64,000 nucleotides of DNA from Oleiharenicola sp. Lineage in GTDB: Bacteria; Verrucomicrobiota; Verrucomicrobiia; Opitutales; Opitutaceae. The position numbers were made by a program, and so were the translations under genes. Location of the stretch: positions 1 to 64,000 of the forward strand of contig JANYDW010000027.1 in NCBI GenBank assembly GCA_025363455.1, given 5' to 3'. The notes under the pieces were generated by a model. That model ran no database searches and was not told where the DNA came from. It saw nothing but the letters and a program-made list of their open reading frames with translations. Of this stretch, positions 26,301-33,017 are shown piece after piece. The stretch's first letter is position 1; each line of letters begins with the position of its first letter.

Positions 26301-27269
26301 TCCCAGGCTTGGTCGGGCAATTGGGTCAACCGGTTCGAGTTCAATTGGACCAATGACAACATCAGTGGCTTCGACGCCGCGATGGATCCCACCAACACGA
26401 TTGCCAATTACGAGCGGGCTCCCGGCGAGTCTGCGGCCCAAGCGGCGGCGCGCGAAGCTTCGGTAGTCGCTGCCTGGCGCACCTGGCAGAAGAGTGTTGA
26501 TCCGCGCTTCTATACGGCGTGGCAAATCAACCTCAACGACAAGACCAAGGGCATTGGCGCCAGCGTGCCTGCCGGGTTTGCGGTCACGGAGGACAGCATC
26601 TCCCAGGGTTACGAGCTGGAGTTCAACGCCTCACCAGTTCGCAACTGGCGCCTCTCGCTCAATGCCAGCAAGACGACGGCCCAGCGCACGAACATCGGTG
26701 GCGACAACCTTCGCGCGTTCATGGCCGCCTACACGAAATTCCTCGGTACCGGTGCCCCGGGCACCGGCGGCGACCTGCGCATCTGGTGGGGTGGTGCCGG
26801 CAACGAGACCGCCCTGTACCAATGGAACACCAACGTCAACTCGGAGTTCAACCAGCGCAAGCTGCAGGAAGGCACCAATGTGCCCGAACTGCGTAAATGG
26901 CGTTATAACGCCATCACGAACTACGACTTCGATCACGGCATGCTCAAGGGCGTGAACGTCGGTGGTGGTATGCGTTATGAATCCAGCATTGTCATTGGTT
27001 ACAAGCCCATCGCGGGTGCGACCGCCAGCGAGATCAGCTTCGATATCGCGAACCCGTACGTGGGTCCTTCCGACACCAACTTCGATCTGTGGGTCGGCTA
27101 CAATCGCAGAATGTGGCATGAGATCAACTGGAGCGTCCAGTTGAACGTTCGCAACGTTGGCGTCAAAAATGAGATGGTGCCGATCACGACCAACCCGGAC
27201 GGCAGTGGGGCCAGCTATCGCATAAGAGCGCCGCAGACCCTCATGCTGACCAATACGTTCAGGTTCTAA
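23370..27269 (+). CDS. TonB-dependent outer-membrane receptor
   Basis: A 1,299-residue receptor for active uptake across the outer membrane. A signal peptide (IALVLAAIIAAGPSWAQQ) precedes a candidate TonB box region (EEEVLQLSPFEVSAD, about residues 47-61). A plug domain follows (TELRDIGNAVTVITSQFL, then RGPNSILFGQGSPAGIINTR). The rest is a long beta-barrel ending in LMLTNTFRF with the C-terminal Phe expected for BamA recognition. This oversized form is frequent in Opitutaceae. I start at the ATG at 23370 rather than the TTG nine bases earlier. The ligand is unknown; a plant glycan or breakdown product is likely from the neighbours. A strong terminator follows. Confidence 0.93.
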   Translation: MQTNRPQHYPSYKIALVLAAIIAAGPSWAQQAAKATNAKPAKEEEEVLQLSPFEVSADATTGYAAATTLAGNRLATELRDIGNAVTVITSQFLKDIGATDNKSLLQYTTNTEVGGIYGNFSGAGDSSHLDESGKFTNPNGNTRIRGLTAADNTRDYFLTDIPWEGYNIDGVDLQRGPNSILFGQGSPAGIINTRTKTAAFKDSNEVSIRVGSFGSMRETVDFNKVLLKNELAVRVSAVRNNEKYKQDPAFSDSKRLYGAIRYEPGFLKKDSARTIIKANIEFGNTDSNNPRQLSPNDRLSPWFYTGTFAGRDVGNQPTTFSNLNRITPNMIEMEDDNTGVAGHGLDRPAHNGPGGLYLVGGVNYLLPKYSSQAGTGYALGNFGGNPNEYYNPWVNGSLLGVYGSPAFNFTDSNATQGTAINWEPQGFHGMAADGTTGLTGTRTTSVTPYLRAASISSYSGFAQKAKLYYNGLPAWAYGLYKDKSMTDPSIFDYYNNLFDGPTKHEFQKFRAYNASIAQTFMHEQVGFEVTYNNEVFKSGKTQLLTDDSINMDLNIQYNDAHAEGKNGVAYTDGTPNPNVGVPYVGGGGLFGNNVKTNQREDARLTLFADHDFSKDGSSWVHRLLGRHVITGLLSTDNVKTDNRDFTLYSIQDPAWEILNNGSKGAVHQSSLLGFNSGAMTPYTFIYLGKSLKSASSSAGAYIPNPSVMPVLTSGKAMQFDATWKPSTNPADPTYVNPTAFWHDNYRPTVAAFTTDGNYRDNNGNIITNFGDGQQFSNPTNYVGVRPYNINIIASATSQANQNANTSAARLTKSTVSSRAFDWQAHFWDNALIGTFGVRKDIAKSWDFSINTNQGDLNNERRLFLSPSVYHLKDTPDNGLEVTSHAWTTVAHLNQLSFLKRLPIQVTVFYNHSTDFQPAAQRVDVYGVPLAAPSGVTKDYGLLLETNDGRYSVKLNKYTTTSTGASSSGLGGAWFIGSSQAWSGNWVNRFEFNWTNDNISGFDAAMDPTNTIANYERAPGESAAQAAAREASVVAAWRTWQKSVDPRFYTAWQINLNDKTKGIGASVPAGFAVTEDSISQGYELEFNASPVRNWRLSLNASKTTAQRTNIGGDNLRAFMAAYTKFLGTGAPGTGGDLRIWWGGAGNETALYQWNTNVNSEFNQRKLQEGTNVPELRKWRYNAITNYDFDHGMLKGVNVGGGMRYESSIVIGYKPIAGATASEISFDIANPYVGPSDTNFDLWVGYNRRMWHEINWSVQLNVRNVGVKNEMVPITTNPDGSGASYRIRAPQTLMLTNTFRF

Positions 27270-27291
27270 AGGTCAGCTGATTTAAATTGCC

Positions 27292-27331
27292 GCGCCCCCG
27301 AAGGATTCAATCCTTCGGGGGCGCTTTTTTT
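27292..27331 (+). terminator. Strong rho-independent terminator after the receptor gene
   Basis: A perfect 15-bp stem, GCGCCCCCGAAGGAT at 27292-27306 with its inverse at 27310-27324, has a 3-base loop and is followed at once by seven T residues. It begins 23 bases after the receptor stop codon. Confidence 0.95.
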
Positions 27332-27478
27332 GCGCCCTAAACCGGCACATGCAATTGCAGGGCAAGTCCTCTCGCGATCTTAAAGGTCTAAATGGTGGTC
27401 GCCGATTTCCACATCGGCGACAGGCGTCGGTATGTAAGTTGACGACCACCCCTCAACCTAATCCCGGCTAAGAGCGTT

Positions 27479-29746
27479 ATGTCACCGCCCGCCTCTCAAT
27501 CCAGTATCTGCAAGAATTATTCACGCCTTGGACTGCTACTTGGTGCCGGCCTGTTGGTGCTGGCTGCCCTGGCGGTATATTGGAACAGTTTGGGAACTGC
27601 GTTTATCTTCGATGATATCCCGGCGGTCGAGCGCAACGCCACCATTCGCCAGCTTTGGCCCCTTTGGCGGGCGTTGAATCCGCCGCACGATGGATCAGGT
27701 GTGTCAGGACGACCGTTGGTAAATCTATCGCTCGCGGTGAACTACGCCTTGGGCGGGCAGGAAGTGAAGGGATATCACTTGGCGAACACCATGTTGCACG
27801 CGCTGGCTGCCCTTACGCTTTGGGGTCTGTTGCGTCGTACTCTGCGGGTCGACGGTGCTGCTCCCCGGCCCGATGCAGAGTTCCTGGCGTGGATCTGCCC
27901 ATTGGTCTGGACCGTGCATCCGCTGCTCACCGAATCCGTGGTTTGTGTGGTGCAGCGCAATGAGATCCTAGGGAGTTTGTTCTATTTGTTGACCCTGTAT
28001 ACCTTCGCTCGCGGGGTGTCGGTCTCCAAGGAGGCCAGATTGTCCGCGCCATCGCAGGGCGTTCCATCCGAGTCGCGATGGCTCGCACTTTCCATTCTCT
28101 CGTGCCTGGCCGGCATGGCGAGCAAGGAGATTGTTGCCACCGCGCCGCTGCTGGTGCTGCTCTACGACCGCACGTTTGCCGCCGGCTCGTTCCGCACGGC
28201 TTGGTCGTCGCGAAGAAAATATTACGTCGCGCTTGCCACCACCTGGCTTCTGCTCGCCTTGCTGGTCTGGCAAAACCGCCAGCGCGGCGGAACGGTGGGC
28301 TTCGGGCTCCACGTGACCCCATGGGAATATCTTTTGACGCAATGCCATGCCCTGGTCCTCTACCTGAAATTATCGTTCTGGCCGCACCCGCTGGTGCTCG
28401 ACTATGGGTGGCCGTTGGTGCGGAGCCTCGGCGAAGTGTGGTGGCAGGCGCTGCTAGTGTTGACGTTGCTGACGGGGACAGGGGTGGCCCTGGTGCGGAA
28501 GCCGGCGGTCGGATTTCTCGGCGCAAGTTTTTTCGTCCTACTGGCCCCCAGCTCAAGCTTCGTGCCCTTGGTGAGCCAGACGATGGCCGAGCACCGGATG
28601 TATCTGCCGCTGGCGGCCGTGCTGGTATTGGTCGTCACGGGTGGACAGGCGCTGCTGGGGCGGAAAGCCTTGGCGGTGGCCCTGGCGGGTGCCATCCTGC
28701 TGGGGGTGGCAACGGTGTACCGCAACCGGGACTACCGGACCGAACTGGGGATCTGGTCCGATACTGTGGCCAAGCGCCCCGACAATGCCCGGGCCCACGG
28801 CAATCTGGGTCGCACCTATCTCGGGCTCGGTCGCTGGGCGGAAGCCGTGGCGGCTTGCTCGGAGGAACTGCGGCTGGCGCCGGGCTATAATGGCGATGCC
28901 CGAGCCAACCTCGGACGGGCTTTGACCGAGTTGGGCCGGGCTGCGGACGCTCTGCCCTATTTTGAGGACGGGTTGCGGATGAAGCCCGACAGTTTCGACC
29001 TCCACCATAATTATGGTGTCGCTCTTGCCGCTCTCGGCCGGTGGCCGGAGGCGGAGTTCCAATACCGGGCGGCTGCCTTGTTGCGGCCGGATTTCGCTGA
29101 AGTCCACAATAACCTCGCGAACACCCTCGCGAAGGTCGGCCGGTTGCCGGAAGCACTGATTCACTATGAAATGGCCTTGCGGCTGGCGCCTGATTTCGTC
29201 CAAGCCGAGATCAATTGGGGCCGGGCCCTGGCGGAAGCCGGCCGCATGGAGGAGGCGTTAAGGCATTTCGAGAACGTGGTGCGGGCGCGGCCTGACGCCT
29301 CGACGCAGGTTGATCTGGCCGGCGTCCTCGCCGCCGCCGGCCGGCCCGCCGAGGCGACCGCGCACTACGAGACGGCGCTCCACCTGCAGCCGGACAATGC
29401 CCTGGCCCATTGCGGACTGGGCAACGCGCTTGCGCGACTCGGCCGGTTCGACGAGGCGATCAGCCAGTATGAAGCGGCGGTTCGCCTCCAACCGGCCCTG
29501 GCGGAAGCGCAACACAACCTCGGGGCGGCGTTGATGCGTGCCGGTCGGTCCACCGAGGCGTTGCCCCACTTCGAGGCGACGGTGCGCCTGCTGCCTGACT
29601 CAGCCGACGCGTATCATGAACTCGCCTTGGTACTCGGCGGGTTGAAGCAATGGGACCAGGCGGTGCGGCACGAGGAGGAGGCGTTGCGACTGCGCCCCGA
29701 TTTCGCCGAGGCCCGCGAGCATCTCGCGTGGCTGCGGGGGCAATAA
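27479..29746 (+). CDS. TMTC-like polytopic membrane protein with long TPR domain
   Basis: A 755-residue paralogue of the protein encoded at 14253-16202. The first about 415 residues hold some ten membrane segments with the same landmarks: AFIFDDIPAV after helix 1, GYHLANTMLHALAALTLWGL, and VWTVHPLLTESVVCVVQRNE. The C-terminal 330 residues are about nine TPR units (for example RAHGNLGRTYLGLGRWAEAV). A GT-C type glycosyl transfer to exported proteins is inferred from the architecture and is not proven. The gene follows the receptor terminator, so it should have its own promoter in 27332-27478. A palindromic repeat lies directly after it. Confidence 0.8.
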   Translation: MSPPASQSSICKNYSRLGLLLGAGLLVLAALAVYWNSLGTAFIFDDIPAVERNATIRQLWPLWRALNPPHDGSGVSGRPLVNLSLAVNYALGGQEVKGYHLANTMLHALAALTLWGLLRRTLRVDGAAPRPDAEFLAWICPLVWTVHPLLTESVVCVVQRNEILGSLFYLLTLYTFARGVSVSKEARLSAPSQGVPSESRWLALSILSCLAGMASKEIVATAPLLVLLYDRTFAAGSFRTAWSSRRKYYVALATTWLLLALLVWQNRQRGGTVGFGLHVTPWEYLLTQCHALVLYLKLSFWPHPLVLDYGWPLVRSLGEVWWQALLVLTLLTGTGVALVRKPAVGFLGASFFVLLAPSSSFVPLVSQTMAEHRMYLPLAAVLVLVVTGGQALLGRKALAVALAGAILLGVATVYRNRDYRTELGIWSDTVAKRPDNARAHGNLGRTYLGLGRWAEAVAACSEELRLAPGYNGDARANLGRALTELGRAADALPYFEDGLRMKPDSFDLHHNYGVALAALGRWPEAEFQYRAAALLRPDFAEVHNNLANTLAKVGRLPEALIHYEMALRLAPDFVQAEINWGRALAEAGRMEEALRHFENVVRARPDASTQVDLAGVLAAAGRPAEATAHYETALHLQPDNALAHCGLGNALARLGRFDEAISQYEAAVRLQPALAEAQHNLGAALMRAGRSTEALPHFEATVRLLPDSADAYHELALVLGGLKQWDQAVRHEEEALRLRPDFAEAREHLAWLRGQ

Positions 29747-29771
29747 CACTAATCGCCCGATGAAAATACCC

Positions 29772-29850
29772 TGTCATTGCGAGGAGCGAAGTGACGAAGC
29801 AATCCAGCTGGATCGCCACGGCGCGCTTCGCGCCCCTCGCGATGACGACA
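29772..29850. repeat. Palindromic repeat, TCATTGCGAGGAGCGAAG family
   Basis: An imperfect palindrome of about 80 bases that starts TGTCATTGCGAGGAGCGAAG and ends with an inverse-like CTTCGCGCCCCTCGCGATGA. It contains GACGAAGCAATCCAGC and a central GGCGCGC core. It sits between the convergent TMTC-like gene and the minus-strand TPR gene. The element at 49904-49984 is a second, inverted member. Related elements are widespread in bacteria. Confidence 0.8.
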
Positions 29851-29874
29851 GTGTAAAGGGTAAGGACGCTTGCG

Positions 29875-31698
29875 TCAGCGCAACTGTTCCAGAATCTCCC
29901 GACAGTGCTGGGCGGCTGTGACATTGCCGCTGCGCTCCGCCAGGGCGGCGCCTTCCGTGAGGGTCCGTCGCGCGTCGTCTCGCCGTCCGACCACGGCATA
30001 GGCTTGGCCGAGAAAAAGCGCACCTTGGGCGTTGTCGGGTTGCAGGCGGCGGTACGCCTCGAGCGGGTTCACCGCGTCGGCGAAGCGGCCTTGAATCAGG
30101 CAGAGCGTGCCGAGCCGCATCTGCAGGTCGGGGTGGTTGCGGTCGATGGCCACACCCTCGCGGTAATGACGCTCGGCTGAGGCGGTGTCCTGCTGCTCTT
30201 CCGCCGCCATACCGGCCCGAAGTTGCCAGTAGGCCATGAGCCGCCGGGCTTCGGGCATTTCCGGGTGGGATTCGTAGAGGGGCTGCAGATACCGGGCGGA
30301 GCCCTCCCAGCGCCCCGAATCGATCTCAATTTGCGCCAGCAGCGCCAGTGAATTGGGGAAGGTGGGCTTCAAGACCAGCGAGCGCTGCAACGCCTCGACG
30401 GCCTCAGCGAGCTTTCGCGTTTTCAACAGGGCGAACGCGAGATTGTAGTTTGCGTTGGTGTCGTTGGGGTTTTGCGCCACGGCCGTCTGGAGTGCTTCAA
30501 CCGCGCCCTGACTATCGCCGGAATCGCCCAAGGAAACCCCCAGGGCGTCGTACAACTCGTATTGCCGTCCCAGGACCGCCAACCCCTGCCGCGCCACCCG
30601 CACGGCTTCGACCGGTTGCTTCAGCTCACGATAGGCCCGGCTAAGGTCGACGTAATACATCACGGCCGGTTTGGTGTTCCCGACCCGCTGCAGGCCGGCC
30701 TCCAACACCTCTTGTGCCTTGGCGCTGTCGTTTTGTTCCAGATGGAGCGCCCCGAGCAGGCTGTAGGCCGTGAGCGCATCCGGCTGGAGCTGGATCGCTC
30801 GTTCGAAATAGGCTTTTCCGCGGTCGCCGTGCTTGGTCTGGAATTCCACCGTGCCGCGGATGCACAACTGTTCGTAGTTGAAACACCAGGCGCCGAGCTC
30901 GTCGAGCCACGGGTCGTCGGCCGCGCGAAAGCGGCCCGTTTCCCGGCCGAGCCACCGCTGTCGGTCCACATCCTGGGCGGCGCCGTCCGCGGCCAGTATC
31001 TCAGCATAGAGGTTGTGGCCGGGGGAGAATCCCGGGGTTTCCTTGACGAGCAGTTCGATGAGTCCCCGTGCCTGCGCCCGCTGGCCTTCTTGCAGGGCGA
31101 CACGGGCGAGACCGAGGCGCGCATAAGGGTCGCCTGGAAGTAGCGCCAGCCGCTGCTGGTAGCTGCGGGCGGCATCCGCGGTCTGGCCGGTCTTGAACTG
31201 CAGGTCCGCCAGTTGCAGCCAGGCGGGCGAGTACGTTGGTGCGAGCTCGGTGGTTCGCGCCAACAATTCGGCCATGCCGGTGTAGTCGCTGGCGACGCGT
31301 CGGAGGTCGGCGAGGTAATAGCTCCAGCGAGCTTCATTGGGCTGCGCAGCGAGCAGAAGCTCCCAGCAGATCCCGGCTTCACGCGGGAAGCCGCTGGCAT
31401 GATAGAGCCGGCCGAGCTCGGCGGCGCCCTGGAGGGTGGTGGCTCCGGTGTTTGCCTGCAGTTTCGCTTGGGCCAGCCGTTCGACCAACATGGCGGGCAG
31501 AGTCCTGGTGTCGGGCGAGGCCGGCAGGCCTGCTCGCACGTGCCCGAGGGCCTCGTGGCGCCGCCAGATGGGGAGGAGAAGCGCACCGAGTGCAACCAGC
31601 AAAAGGATCACCCCGGCCAGCGCCGCCGGACGGCGCCAGCCGGGCCGGGCCTGATCGCGGGAGGGGAGGGAATCCTTGGGCTGCTTTGGCCGGCTCAT
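29875..31698 (-). CDS. Membrane-anchored TPR protein (propeller/TPR module, copy 1)
   Basis: A 607-residue protein with an N-terminal membrane anchor (PAALAGVILLLVALGALLLP, about residues 24-43) and TPR units through about residues 90-600. Its start overlaps the stop of the upstream FG-GAP gene (ATGA), which fixes the ATG at 31698. Landmarks shared with the TPR protein at 50023-51468 include RLYHASGF and the DPWLDEL segment, so the two are paralogues. The TPR region probably faces the periplasm and binds the propeller protein encoded just upstream. Function unknown. Confidence 0.82.
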   Translation of the reverse strand: MSRPKQPKDSLPSRDQARPGWRRPAALAGVILLLVALGALLLPIWRRHEALGHVRAGLPASPDTRTLPAMLVERLAQAKLQANTGATTLQGAAELGRLYHASGFPREAGICWELLLAAQPNEARWSYYLADLRRVASDYTGMAELLARTTELAPTYSPAWLQLADLQFKTGQTADAARSYQQRLALLPGDPYARLGLARVALQEGQRAQARGLIELLVKETPGFSPGHNLYAEILAADGAAQDVDRQRWLGRETGRFRAADDPWLDELGAWCFNYEQLCIRGTVEFQTKHGDRGKAYFERAIQLQPDALTAYSLLGALHLEQNDSAKAQEVLEAGLQRVGNTKPAVMYYVDLSRAYRELKQPVEAVRVARQGLAVLGRQYELYDALGVSLGDSGDSQGAVEALQTAVAQNPNDTNANYNLAFALLKTRKLAEAVEALQRSLVLKPTFPNSLALLAQIEIDSGRWEGSARYLQPLYESHPEMPEARRLMAYWQLRAGMAAEEQQDTASAERHYREGVAIDRNHPDLQMRLGTLCLIQGRFADAVNPLEAYRRLQPDNAQGALFLGQAYAVVGRRDDARRTLTEGAALAERSGNVTAAQHCREILEQLR

Positions 31699-33017
31699 TT
31701 TTTCCGCCACAGTGTGATGTTGCTCATCCGTTCGTAGGGTGGGAGCGCATGAAACCCGCCGGTTACTATCGCCGGCACGCCATTGCCGTCGAGATCGCCT
31801 ACGGCGGCGGCGACGAGCTGGATCGGCTGATGGGCGATTACCACCGGGGTGAAGTTTTCGTGCCCGTCGTTCAGCCACGCCATCACGGAGGCGGTCTCCG
31901 GGTTGCTCCAATCGGCGAACCCGCTGACCGCCACGAGGTCGATGAAGCCGTCGCCATTCAAGTCCGCGGCACAGGGCGAGTAGGCGCCGGGGAAATCTCC
32001 CACGCGGTGAAACTTAAAGTAGCCGTTGCCCCGGTTCTCCATCCATTGGATGCCGTGCCAGGGACGCGAGCCGGACACGGCATAGTCGAAACCATCGCCG
32101 TTGGTATAGATCAGGTCGGGTTTGCCGTCGCGGTTGACGTCCGCCACGGCCAGTCCGCTGCTGCCGTAGTCTTCATTGGACGAACCCCAAGCGATGGAAT
32201 CTTGAAACTGGCCGTGGCCGAGATTGCGGAACCAGTGGACCTCCTCCCATTCCTGCGAGATCAACGCCGCAAAGTCCGGCACTCCGTCGCCGTCGAAATC
32301 CGCCACGGGCGTGTGAATGCAGCCGGATTGGGTGTTCACAATGTGGCTTTCGAAAGTCCAGTCACCCTTGTTCTCCATCCAGCGGGTTTCGCCCTGCGCA
32401 TAGCCAAACTGGCCGACCACGAGGTCGAGTCGGCGATCGGCATGGCCAGTCAGATTGACGCCCCGCACATCAGTCACGCGCGCGACGTGGTCGAGCAGAA
32501 CGCGCTTGCGGAAATGTTGATTGTCGAGGTTTTCAAGCACGACCACGGCGCCAATCCGGTCGTTGTTGGGAGTGATCTGGCCCATGCTGGCCACCAATAT
32601 GTCGCGCCGGCCGGTGCCGTTGAGATCGGCGACGGAGACATGTGCGGGTGCGGGAATGTCTTCGCCGATGATCTGCTCGGTGAACACGCCACGGGGAGAT
32701 TGGCGGATCCAGCGTACGGTGTTTTTCCGGGCGTCGCAGTAAAGCACATCGGGCAGTCCGTCACCGTCCAGGTCGACGATGTCGAGGTGTGTGACCATCG
32801 GCCGGTCGGTTTCGCCGGGTAGGGATCCGATGGGGACCGGGACATATTCAAGGTGAGCCTGCTGCGCGGTCAGGGTCGGCCGGATCTTGGCCGTGGCCGG
32901 AGGCGGCATCGCTTTGTTCCCTGCACCCGGCCAGAAACGCAGGCCGGCCAGCGCCACGATTACGAGGCTGCCGATAATCCAGGCGAATGGGACGTATGGA
33001 CTCCGTGGCGAGCTCAT
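31695..33017 (-). CDS. FG-GAP/VCBS beta-propeller protein (module copy 1)
   Basis: A 440-residue exported protein with one N-terminal hydrophobic segment (FAWIIGSLVIVALAGLRFW). FG-GAP/VCBS repeats follow with calcium-binding DxDxDG loops (DIVDLDGDGLPD, VADFDGDGVPD, VADVNRDGKPD, AADLNGDGFID). These should form a seven-bladed propeller on the periplasmic or outer face. It overlaps both neighbours by ATGA, so it is co-translated with the membrane protein upstream and the TPR protein downstream. The protein at 51465-52787 has the same 440-residue length and strongly similar blocks such as NEDYGSSG and PWHG, so it is a duplicate. Ligand and partner are unknown. Confidence 0.87.
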   Translation of the reverse strand: MSSPRSPYVPFAWIIGSLVIVALAGLRFWPGAGNKAMPPPATAKIRPTLTAQQAHLEYVPVPIGSLPGETDRPMVTHLDIVDLDGDGLPDVLYCDARKNTVRWIRQSPRGVFTEQIIGEDIPAPAHVSVADLNGTGRRDILVASMGQITPNNDRIGAVVVLENLDNQHFRKRVLLDHVARVTDVRGVNLTGHADRRLDLVVGQFGYAQGETRWMENKGDWTFESHIVNTQSGCIHTPVADFDGDGVPDFAALISQEWEEVHWFRNLGHGQFQDSIAWGSSNEDYGSSGLAVADVNRDGKPDLIYTNGDGFDYAVSGSRPWHGIQWMENRGNGYFKFHRVGDFPGAYSPCAADLNGDGFIDLVAVSGFADWSNPETASVMAWLNDGHENFTPVVIAHQPIQLVAAAVGDLDGNGVPAIVTGGFHALPPYERMSNITLWRKK

